Program-made: the position numbers and the translations under genes
Source of the DNA: Robiginitomaculum sp.
GTDB taxonomy: Bacteria > Pseudomonadota > Alphaproteobacteria > Caulobacterales > Maricaulaceae
Assembly: GCA_002733385.1 (NCBI GenBank)
Contig: NVVO01000017.1
Coordinates: 64,492-69,974 of the forward strand
Reading direction: 5' to 3'
Length of the DNA stretch: 5,483 nucleotides
Notes under the pieces: generated by a model
What the model saw: the letters and a program-made list of their open reading frames with translations, nothing else
Database searches by the model: none
Told to the model about the DNA's origin: nothing
In this document: positions 1 to 4,905 of the stretch, piece after piece
How positions within the stretch are numbered: position 1 is the stretch's first letter
How the letters are laid out: each line of letters starts with the position of its first letter

Positions 1-494
1 CATGTCGGGCATATTTTTGCATAATAGTCCCTTAGATATGTGCTGGGCGTCAGCACCACATCTATTTGCCTCGCACATCTATCAAACAATTTTTGGATAT
101 AAGTCTTAAGTGCTGGTGTAGAGAAAGCCGTTTCCGAAAAAATCTCACACGCATCAAAAACTATTTTACCGCCAAACCGTTCTTTGGCCTGTGCGGCAAT
201 GTCCAAGGATACATAATCCATTGCATGATAAACATCATAGTTTTGAACCTCTAAGGATTGCAATGCCCGGCGTTTTAATATCCGGTAAGCCAGACTTGAG
301 CCAATTCTGGTTTTGCCCAAGTTAGGCCGGGCAATGTGCTGGTAATCAGACGATTTGCCTGAACAGTTTTTAGACAGCACCAGCGTATCAACACCCATGC
401 CATCCGCTTTTAGTACATGTGCACATTTTAGATAGCGCCCGCTTAAATCCAAGCGTTGTTCGCTGATAAAAACGGTTCGTTTGGTGTGTAAAAT
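1..494 (-). CDS. GT4-type glycosyltransferase, N-terminal part (runs off left edge), probable ATT start
   Basis: This is an uninterrupted minus-strand frame of 164 codons that continues past the left edge. It begins after an in-frame TAG three bases before codon 1. The N-terminus (TVFISEQRLDLSGRYLKC, residues 7-24) looks like the first beta strand and loop of a GT-B glycosyltransferase. Residues 86-97 (YDVYHAMDYVSL) match the GT4 'DV.HAHD..tL' strand. Residues 111-121 (IVFDACEIFSE) match the usual 'vYD.HE...E', with Cys in place of His. Residues 144-158 (IDVVLTPSTYLRDYY) match the 'D.vitvS..la..y' segment. The C-terminal nucleotide-sugar-binding domain lies outside the window. There is no ATG or GTG before residue 33. 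ATT at 492-494 sits six bases after GGGAG, so I take ATT as the start; TTG at 450-452 would remove the first strand. It lies 69 bp downstream of wbpA in the same direction, so it is probably co-transcribed and acts in assembling the same glycan. Donor and acceptor are unknown. Confidence 0.8.
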   Translation of the reverse strand, partial: MLHTKRTVFISEQRLDLSGRYLKCAHVLKADGMGVDTLVLSKNCSGKSSDYQHIARPNLGKTRIGSSLAYRILKRRALQSLEVQNYDVYHAMDYVSLDIAAQAKERFGGKIVFDACEIFSETAFSTPALKTYIQKLFDRCARQIDVVLTPSTYLRDYYAKICPT

Positions 495-500
495 GGTCTA

Positions 501-505
501 CTCCC
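501..505 (-). promoter_or_regulatory. Shine-Dalgarno that supports the ATT start of the left-edge glycosyltransferase
   Basis: On the minus strand GGGAG lies six bases before the ATT at 494-492, which is ideal spacing. No ATG, GTG or TTG is correctly placed in this frame. The element therefore decides the start, and it implies either a rare ATT start codon or a mutated or miscalled ATG. Confidence 0.5.
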
Positions 506-563
506 AAATACATATTCAGCTATCTTGCCGCTAGACTTGTCCTGTCACATATACATTGAGTGT

Positions 564-1895
564 TTATGCTTTGACAATTTTATCTGCATATTTCTCGCTA
601 AATTCAGCCATCACATTTCGGGTATCAATGATCAGCGGTACATATTTTCCAAGGTCTTCATAGGCGACATCGGTATGATCCGTAGCAATGACAACCGCAT
701 CAAATTCGCTGAGCGTCTGTTTCGTCCACTCAATAGATTTTTCTCCGGCAAATTCTGGGTGCTCACGGGTCATGGGAATTTCAGGGATAAAACTATCGTA
801 ATATGAAACATCGGCGCCGTGCTCTTTTAGAATATGGAACAGCTCCAATGACGGGCTTTCGCGCATATCGTCAATATTTTTCTTATAAGCAAGCCCACAC
901 AATAAAACCTTTGCACCCGACAATGCCTTTTGCTGGCGCAGAGACATTTCTTCCAGCAGGCGCGAAATAATCCGGCGCGGCATTTTGGTATTTATTTCCC
1001 CGGCAAGCTCGATGAAATGAGTGGCGAGACCATGTTCGCGGGCTTTCCACGACAAATAATAGGGGTCAATGCGGATGCAATGGCCGCCAACACCGGGGCC
1101 AGGATAAAATGCGTGAAAGCCGAAAGGCTTGGTTTTGGCGGCGTCTATGACTTCCCAAATATCAATGTCCATTTTCTCAAAAATGATTTTCATCTCGTTG
1201 ACGGCGGCAATATTGATCCAACGGTAAATATTTTCAACCAATTTGGTCGCTTCCGCCGTGCGTGCATTGGAGACCATCACCGTCTCGACGATTTTTTCAT
1301 AGACGGCATTGGCCATGGCGCGACCACTTTCGGTATCGGCACCAACGACTTTTGGAATGGTTGCGGTATTATAATCCTCATTGCCCGGATCTTCGCGTTC
1401 CGGAGAATAGGCCATGGCAAAATCTTCGCCCGCAATCAGTCCGCTTTTCTCCAAAATTGGTTGCATCACCTCCTCGGTGGTGCCGGGATAGGTGGTGGAT
1501 TCCAGGACAACAAGCTGGCCCCGGCGCAAATGATCTTTCAAAGTTTCGCATGTGGCTCTAACATAGGAGAGATCCGGACGGTGATATTTGTCCAAGGGCG
1601 TCGGCACGGCAATCAGCAGCGCGTCGGCTTCTCTCAGATCAGCGGCATTGGTGGTGGCGCGAAACAAGCCTTTTTCCACCATGGCGGCAACCCGGCTGTC
1701 GGCAATATGGCGCATGCCGGATCTACCAGCGTTGAGTTCGTCAACTCTGTCTTGGCTTATATCATAGCCAATGACTTTGACATTTTTCGCCACATAAGCA
1801 TCTGCCAAAGGCAAGCCTACATAACCCAAACCAACAATGCCAATGACAAGCTTACCGTCATTTGCTTTTTGCAGAAATTCTGTTGTAATACTCAT
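564..1895 (-). CDS. wbpA: UDP-N-acetyl-D-glucosamine 6-dehydrogenase (WbpA type)
   Basis: The family carries out the NAD-dependent two-step oxidation of UDP-GlcNAc to UDP-GlcNAc uronic acid in the cytoplasm, the entry step to 2,3-diamino uronic acid sugars. The product is 443 residues, normal for nucleotide-sugar dehydrogenases. The N-terminal Rossmann motif GLGYVG is at 22-27. The STTYPGTT loop is at 133-140. SPEREDPGN at 164-172 is typical of the WbpA branch rather than UDP-glucose dehydrogenases. Catalytic-site residues are K218 and N222 (ATKLVENIYR), the nucleophile C273 in GGHC, and D277. The C-terminal UDP-binding domain includes GLAYKKNIDDMRESPS (334-349). The motif normally read as GHCIP.DP is GHCIRIDP here, with Arg275 in place of Pro. 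The ATG has a strong AGGGGG eight bases upstream. It is the fourth gene of the run, 70 bp after wbpE. Substrate specificity is inferred from family resemblance and from the adjacent wbpB, wbpD and wbpE. Confidence 0.95.
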   Translation of the reverse strand: MSITTEFLQKANDGKLVIGIVGLGYVGLPLADAYVAKNVKVIGYDISQDRVDELNAGRSGMRHIADSRVAAMVEKGLFRATTNAADLREADALLIAVPTPLDKYHRPDLSYVRATCETLKDHLRRGQLVVLESTTYPGTTEEVMQPILEKSGLIAGEDFAMAYSPEREDPGNEDYNTATIPKVVGADTESGRAMANAVYEKIVETVMVSNARTAEATKLVENIYRWINIAAVNEMKIIFEKMDIDIWEVIDAAKTKPFGFHAFYPGPGVGGHCIRIDPYYLSWKAREHGLATHFIELAGEINTKMPRRIISRLLEEMSLRQQKALSGAKVLLCGLAYKKNIDDMRESPSLELFHILKEHGADVSYYDSFIPEIPMTREHPEFAGEKSIEWTKQTLSEFDAVVIATDHTDVAYEDLGKYVPLIIDTRNVMAEFSEKYADKIVKA

Positions 1896-1903
1896 TTTTA
1901 TCG

Positions 1904-1909
1904 CCCCCT
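1904..1909 (-). promoter_or_regulatory. Strong Shine-Dalgarno of wbpA
   Basis: AGGGGG on the minus strand ends eight bases before the wbpA ATG and fixes that start. It begins one base after the AAAGCGCTTT palindrome, so any structure or protein at the palindrome could affect wbpA initiation (inference). Confidence 0.6.
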
Positions 1910-1910
1910 A

Positions 1911-1920
1911 AAAGCGCTTT
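1911..1920. promoter_or_regulatory. Perfect 10-bp palindrome AAAGCGCTTT beside the wbpA ribosome-binding site
   Basis: The sequence is identical on both strands and lies between the 12-bp tandem repeat and the wbpA Shine-Dalgarno. Its eight-base core AAGCGCTT also occurs just before the plus-strand start at 4906. It could be an operator or chance; no known binding site is recognised. Confidence 0.25.
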
Positions 1921-1922
1921 GA

Positions 1923-1955
1923 CCAATATTTGGCCCAATATTTGGCCCAATATTT
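1923..1955. repeat. 12-bp tandem repeat, 2.75 copies, between wbpE and wbpA
   Basis: On the plus strand the unit is CCAATATTTGGC, with copies at 1923-1934 and 1935-1946 and nine matching bases at 1947-1955. The full copies are identical. Each unit has a CCAA/TTGG inverted repeat around a three-base centre, and the unit joints give TTGGGCCAA, so the array is rich in short dyads. It occupies about half of the 70-bp gap between two operon genes and encodes nothing obvious. It may vary in copy number by slippage, or hold several copies of a protein site. Both roles are inference. Confidence 0.85.
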
Positions 1956-1965
1956 AGAATGTTGT

Positions 1966-3090
1966 TTATGTCAGCGCCGTCTTGGCGGCGTCAATGATGA
2001 TGTCCTGAGTTTTCTCGTCGAGATATGGGTGCATGGGCAGGCTGATAATGTGGTCAATACAAGCATTTGTATTGCCAAGCCCGTTGCCTTGCACTGGGTA
2101 ATGGGCATAGGCGGATTGCATATGCACCGGTTTTGGATAATAACGGGCGGTTGGCACGCCTTTATCTTTTAATTTCGCGGCAAAATCCGTTGGGTCAGGC
2201 ACTTCTATGGTGAATTGAGCCCAAGTCGAAACAACCCCGTCCATCACGGCAGGCACGCGCACGGCATGGTCTCGCAGCCCGTCTATATACCGGTTTGCAA
2301 TGACATTTCTCTTTTCGATTTCGTCGGCAAATACGGACAGTTTTGGCAATAAAATAGCCGCCTGAATGGTATCAAGCCTTGAATTGACCCCGATACGCAC
2401 ATTGTCATATTTGTCCGTACCTTTGCCGTGAACCCGCAAGGAATTGATCACCGCTGCCAGCTCGTCGTCGTCAGTTAATATAGCCCCGCCGTCGCCGTAA
2501 CAGCCCAAAGGCTTGGCCGGGAAAAAACTGGTGGTTGTGGCATCTGCCCAATGCAAAGGGTGTTTGCCGTTTAGGGTGGTACCAAAGCCTTGGGCCGAAT
2601 CTGCCAATAGTTTGAGCCCGTTCGCCTTAGCAATGACCGCGAGGCCTGCGTAGTCCGCACTTTGGCCAAATAAATCCACCGCGATAATGGCTTTGGGCGT
2701 AAATTCACCTGCGGCTTTGACTTCGGCAATGGCCAGTTCCAGGCTTTTCAGGCTTATATTATAGGTATCGCGCTCTACATCGACAAATATCGGCGTCGCA
2801 CCGACATTGGCAATGATTTCCGCCGTGGCGCAAAATGTAAAGGACGGACAAAAAACCGCATCGCCCGGCCCGATTTCCCAGGCCAACATGGCCAGCAACA
2901 GCGCGTCCGTACCGTTGGCACAGCCAAGAGCATGTATGGCCTCGCCAAATTTCGCCAATTCGCCTTCAAATTCCCGCACTTCCGGCCCCATAATAAAACC
3001 GCCGTGCTCCAGAACATTTTGAATGCCGGTATTAATTTCATCTTTAAGCCGGGCCCGTTGGGCCTGTAAGTCGATAAATTGTATGCTCAT
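1966..3090 (-). CDS. wbpE: PLP-dependent aminotransferase, DegT/DnrJ/EryC1/StrS family (WbpE type)
   Basis: The WbpE family transfers an amino group from L-glutamate to C3 of UDP-3-keto-GlcNAc uronic acid, giving UDP-GlcNAc(3NH2)A. The 374-residue length is normal for the fold-type I sugar aminotransferases. The N-terminus is FIDLQAQRARLKDEI (5-19). The phosphate-binding segment is ANGTDAL (58-64). D164 in LLADSAQ should contact the PLP ring nitrogen. The internal aldimine lysine is K193 in SFFPAKPLGCYGDGGA, a stretch nearly identical to what I recall of Pseudomonas WbpE. RYYPKPVHMQ (316-325) is the usual substrate-side region. The ATG follows AAGAG with seven bases of spacing. The gene lies 56 bp after wbpB and 70 bp before wbpA. 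In P. aeruginosa WbpB and WbpE work as a pair, because the 2-oxoglutarate WbpB needs is regenerated by WbpE from glutamate. Confidence 0.95.
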   Translation of the reverse strand: MSIQFIDLQAQRARLKDEINTGIQNVLEHGGFIMGPEVREFEGELAKFGEAIHALGCANGTDALLLAMLAWEIGPGDAVFCPSFTFCATAEIIANVGATPIFVDVERDTYNISLKSLELAIAEVKAAGEFTPKAIIAVDLFGQSADYAGLAVIAKANGLKLLADSAQGFGTTLNGKHPLHWADATTTSFFPAKPLGCYGDGGAILTDDDELAAVINSLRVHGKGTDKYDNVRIGVNSRLDTIQAAILLPKLSVFADEIEKRNVIANRYIDGLRDHAVRVPAVMDGVVSTWAQFTIEVPDPTDFAAKLKDKGVPTARYYPKPVHMQSAYAHYPVQGNGLGNTNACIDHIISLPMHPYLDEKTQDIIIDAAKTALT

Positions 3091-3146
3091 GATTTAACTC
3101 TTATGTTTAGTATGGGTTGTTGTATATAGGTGGAATGTGTAGGCTA

Positions 3147-4106
3147 TTATGTAGATGGCAGTTGCGGAACTTCCAAAACCCGCAAGACCCGTAACGCTTC
3201 TTCAGCGTCCGTGAGGGGAGTTTGGCCGGACTTTATACAATCCAGGAAATGCTGGCACTCGGATTTCAGAGGTTCGCCGTTTGGTACGCCGATATATTCA
3301 ACATCCGCCTTGACAGGAACCGGAACCGGCCCGGACATATCAACTTTATGTTTATAGAGGGCCAATTTATTTTCCCAAGCTACAGTATCGTCAAATACGG
3401 CCATGGCCTTTTCACCGACAACCACCAGTTTTTGCTCCTTGAAAGGATGCAACCAACTGGCAAATATATGGGCCCGACCACCGGAGGAAAATGACATATC
3501 CAAACGCGCTTCGTCGGCAATACCGGGGGTGATAAAATCAAGCCCGGCGCCGGAAACTTTTGTTGGCGCCTCACCGAATAATGCTAAAATCATCGACACA
3601 TCATGGGGAGCCAAAGACCAAAATGCGTCTTCCTCAAGCCTAAATTTACCCATGCTGAGCCGGTGTGAATAAGCATAGCGTAATTTGCCGAGATCGCCCG
3701 CCTTGACCATCTCGCGCAAAGCGGCAAATACCGGATGGTATTGCAACAAATGACCGACCATCAAAAGCACACCGGCCTTATTGGCCGCGTCGCGCATAAT
3801 TTCGCCGTCGGCTACCGACAGTGCCAAGGGTTTTTCCACATAGACATGTTTACCTGCCGCAATGACCTGTAAGGCCAAATCTTTGTGCAACTCCGCCGGG
3901 GCTGCGATAACCAGGCCGGATATTTCAGGGTCCGCCAACGCAGTGGCCATATCCACCGCTTCAACACCGTGCATTTTCGCATGGGTTTGTGCGGTCTGCG
4001 GGTTTGGGTCTATGACAACCTTGAGCGCGCCCAGTTCGGCAAAATTCCTGGCCAGGTTCTTGCCCCAATGTCCACAGCCAACGACGGCAATCTTAACAGT
4101 TTTCAT
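3147..4106 (-). CDS. wbpB: Gfo/Idh/MocA-family UDP-GlcNAc uronate 3-dehydrogenase (WbpB type)
   Basis: The family member WbpB oxidises C3 of UDP-GlcNAc uronic acid with tightly bound NAD, which is recycled by reducing 2-oxoglutarate. The N-terminal Rossmann motif is VVGCGHWGKNLARN (8-21). VYVEKPLAL (88-96) holds the signature EKP, with K92 the catalytic-lysine candidate. GHLLQYHPVF (118-127) and the H168/D169 pair in APHDVSMIL are the other family landmarks in the C-terminal substrate domain. The 319-residue length is normal. The ATG at 4106 starts immediately on the first beta strand; no clear Shine-Dalgarno precedes it. Its start overlaps the stop of a 22-codon frame by ATGA, so translational coupling may replace a ribosome-binding site (inference). 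The gene ends with TAA followed directly by TAG. It sits 97 bases downstream of the wbpD stop and 56 bp upstream of wbpE. The specific substrate is inferred from these neighbours. Confidence 0.92.
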   Translation of the reverse strand: MKTVKIAVVGCGHWGKNLARNFAELGALKVVIDPNPQTAQTHAKMHGVEAVDMATALADPEISGLVIAAPAELHKDLALQVIAAGKHVYVEKPLALSVADGEIMRDAANKAGVLLMVGHLLQYHPVFAALREMVKAGDLGKLRYAYSHRLSMGKFRLEEDAFWSLAPHDVSMILALFGEAPTKVSGAGLDFITPGIADEARLDMSFSSGGRAHIFASWLHPFKEQKLVVVGEKAMAVFDDTVAWENKLALYKHKVDMSGPVPVPVKADVEYIGVPNGEPLKSECQHFLDCIKSGQTPLTDAEEALRVLRVLEVPQLPST

Positions 4107-4171
4107 AATATATCACGACTTACGCCGTCCTTGATTTTGTTAGATAAAACTCGATAATCTGCGCGTCTCAT
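4103..4171 (-). CDS. Possible 22-residue leader/coupling ORF before wbpB (uncertain)
   Basis: The frame starts at ATG 4171-4169 and encodes a basic peptide beginning MRRADYRVLSNKI. It ends at TGA 4105-4103, which overlaps the wbpB ATG as ATGA. A weak GGGAA lies eight bases before its ATG. The frame is the same as wbpD: from the wbpD TAG (4198-4196) there is no other stop until this TGA, so the segment could be a remnant of a longer wbpD tail. It resembles no protein I know. Evidence is positional only; a chance open stretch of this length is quite possible. Confidence 0.25.
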   Translation of the reverse strand: MRRADYRVLSNKIKDGVSRDIL

Positions 4172-4195
4172 ATGGCTAATTCCCACATATTGCAA

Positions 4196-4771
4196 CTATG
4201 ATTTTCGCACTAAACTCTCACCGACCACTTCATATTGATCTCCGGTGCGCGGGCATTTCAAATCGTCTCTCAACATTTCGCCGCTATGGGCGACCCAACC
4301 GATTTGCTTGGCCGGAACACCAGCCATAACCGCATGGGGCTTAACGTCTTTTGTGACGACCGCCCCGGCACCAATAAAACAGTATTCGCCCAGTTCATGG
4401 CCGCAAACAATGGTGGCATTTGCACCAATAGTCACACCTTTGCGCACAAGCGTGACCACATATTCATCTTGCCTATTTACCTCTGAACGCGGTGTGGTCA
4501 CATTGGTGAAAACCATGGACGGCCCGCAAAACACGCCGTCCTCCAAGACAACACCTTTATAAAGGGCGACATTGTTCTGAATTTTACAGCCATTGCCGAT
4601 GATGACGTCCGGCCCGGCCATGACATTTTGGCCAAGGGAGCAGTTTTTACCAATGGTCGTACCGGGCAATATATGACAAAAATGCCAGATTTTAGTGCCG
4701 TCACCAATGGTAACATTGTCGTCTATATACGAACTTTCATGACAAAAATAATTTGATTGCGGATCCGCCAC
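4196..4771 (-). CDS. wbpD: UDP-GlcNAc(3NH2)A N-acetyltransferase, left-handed beta-helix (WbpD type)
   Basis: WbpD uses acetyl-CoA to acetylate the 3-amino group of UDP-2-acetamido-3-amino-glucuronic acid, giving UDP-GlcNAc(3NAc)A; the enzymes are cytoplasmic trimers. The 191-residue product is built of hexapeptide repeats from about residue 14 to 143 (e.g. VTIGDGTKIWHF, CSLGQNV, VIIGNGCKIQNNV). WbpD-specific landmarks are KIQNNV (63-68), FCGPSMVFTNV (81-91), PR at 94-95, IGAGAVVTKDV (133-143) and GVPAKQIGW (151-159). The C-terminal CPRTGDQY (173-180) matches the short CP.TG tail of P. aeruginosa WbpD. The start is GTG, chosen because GGAGGGG precedes it by four bases; the nearby ATG at 4784-4782 is out of frame. 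As the first gene of the run it should lie next to the operon promoter in the divergent region. Confidence 0.93.
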   Translation of the reverse strand: MADPQSNYFCHESSYIDDNVTIGDGTKIWHFCHILPGTTIGKNCSLGQNVMAGPDVIIGNGCKIQNNVALYKGVVLEDGVFCGPSMVFTNVTTPRSEVNRQDEYVVTLVRKGVTIGANATIVCGHELGEYCFIGAGAVVTKDVKPHAVMAGVPAKQIGWVAHSGEMLRDDLKCPRTGDQYEVVGESLVRKS

Positions 4772-4775
4772 AGTG

Positions 4776-4782
4776 CCCCTCC
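4776..4782 (-). promoter_or_regulatory. Strong Shine-Dalgarno that sets the GTG start of wbpD
   Basis: GGAGGGG on the minus strand ends four bases before GTG 4771-4769 (GGAGG core six bases away). It is the best ribosome-binding site in the window. It justifies the GTG start over the out-of-frame ATG at 4784-4782. Confidence 0.7.
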
Positions 4783-4796
4783 ATAATTAAGTTGCC

Positions 4797-4820
4797 TTCT
4801 ATACATCAAGATATACAGAA
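4797..4820. promoter_or_regulatory. Imperfect inverted repeat (possible operator) in the divergent region
   Basis: The arms TTCTATAC and ATACAGAA around ATCAAGAT are imperfectly complementary: TTCT pairs with AGAA, with mismatches further in. The site overlaps the proposed minus-strand promoter, where a regulator site would be expected. The AT-rich context makes chance dyads likely. Confidence 0.2.
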
Positions 4821-4891
4821 GTGAAGTATTTTAAATATGTATTTTATCAATATATGTTACGTTAAAGCATCTGTAGTCATCATTTCGTTAT

Positions 4892-4901
4892 TAAGCGCTT
4901 A
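4892..4901. promoter_or_regulatory. Perfect 10-bp palindrome TAAGCGCTTA just before the plus-strand start
   Basis: It ends four bases before the ATG at 4906, where a Shine-Dalgarno should be; no GGAG-like element is present. The core AAGCGCTT is shared with the palindrome at 1911-1920. Its role is unknown. Confidence 0.25.
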
Positions 4902-4905
4902 GCCT

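Larger units (their letters stand above)
4772..4905. promoter_or_regulatory. Divergent AT-rich intergenic region, probable back-to-back promoters
   Basis: This 134-bp gap separates the minus-strand operon from the plus-strand frame, so at least one promoter for each direction is expected here. For the minus strand a possible sigma70-type pair is TTCACT (-35) and TATAGA (-10) with a 16-base spacer, about 4812-4785 read leftward, each matching four of six consensus bases. I cannot choose a convincing plus-strand pair. The central stretch around 4825-4865 is very AT-rich. Promoter calls by eye in such DNA are weak. Confidence 0.4.

Noticed and set aside
66..254. Plus-strand 62-codon frame near the left edge
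   Set aside because: It is antisense to the partial glycosyltransferase, which has clear GT4 motifs; the plus-strand translation resembles nothing.
388..513. Minus-strand frame with an ATG at 513-511 overlapping the start of the left-edge glycosyltransferase
   Set aside because: It has 41 codons, no recognisable motif and only a weak ribosome-binding site. It matters only if an indel joins it to the glycosyltransferase frame, which is noted as an alternative there.
495..563. Possible terminator between wbpA and the left-edge glycosyltransferase
   Set aside because: Only short imperfect dyads are visible around 520-535, without a GC-rich stem followed by a T run; read-through is more likely.
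930..1922. Long plus-strand open frame of 330 codons
   Set aside because: It lies antisense to the well-supported wbpA gene, has no recognisable motif, and its Gly/Phe/Ile/His-rich composition is what the complement of wbpA codons gives.
2775..3041. Minus-strand 88-codon frame within wbpE
   Set aside because: It is an out-of-frame shadow of wbpE on the same strand, with no motif of its own.
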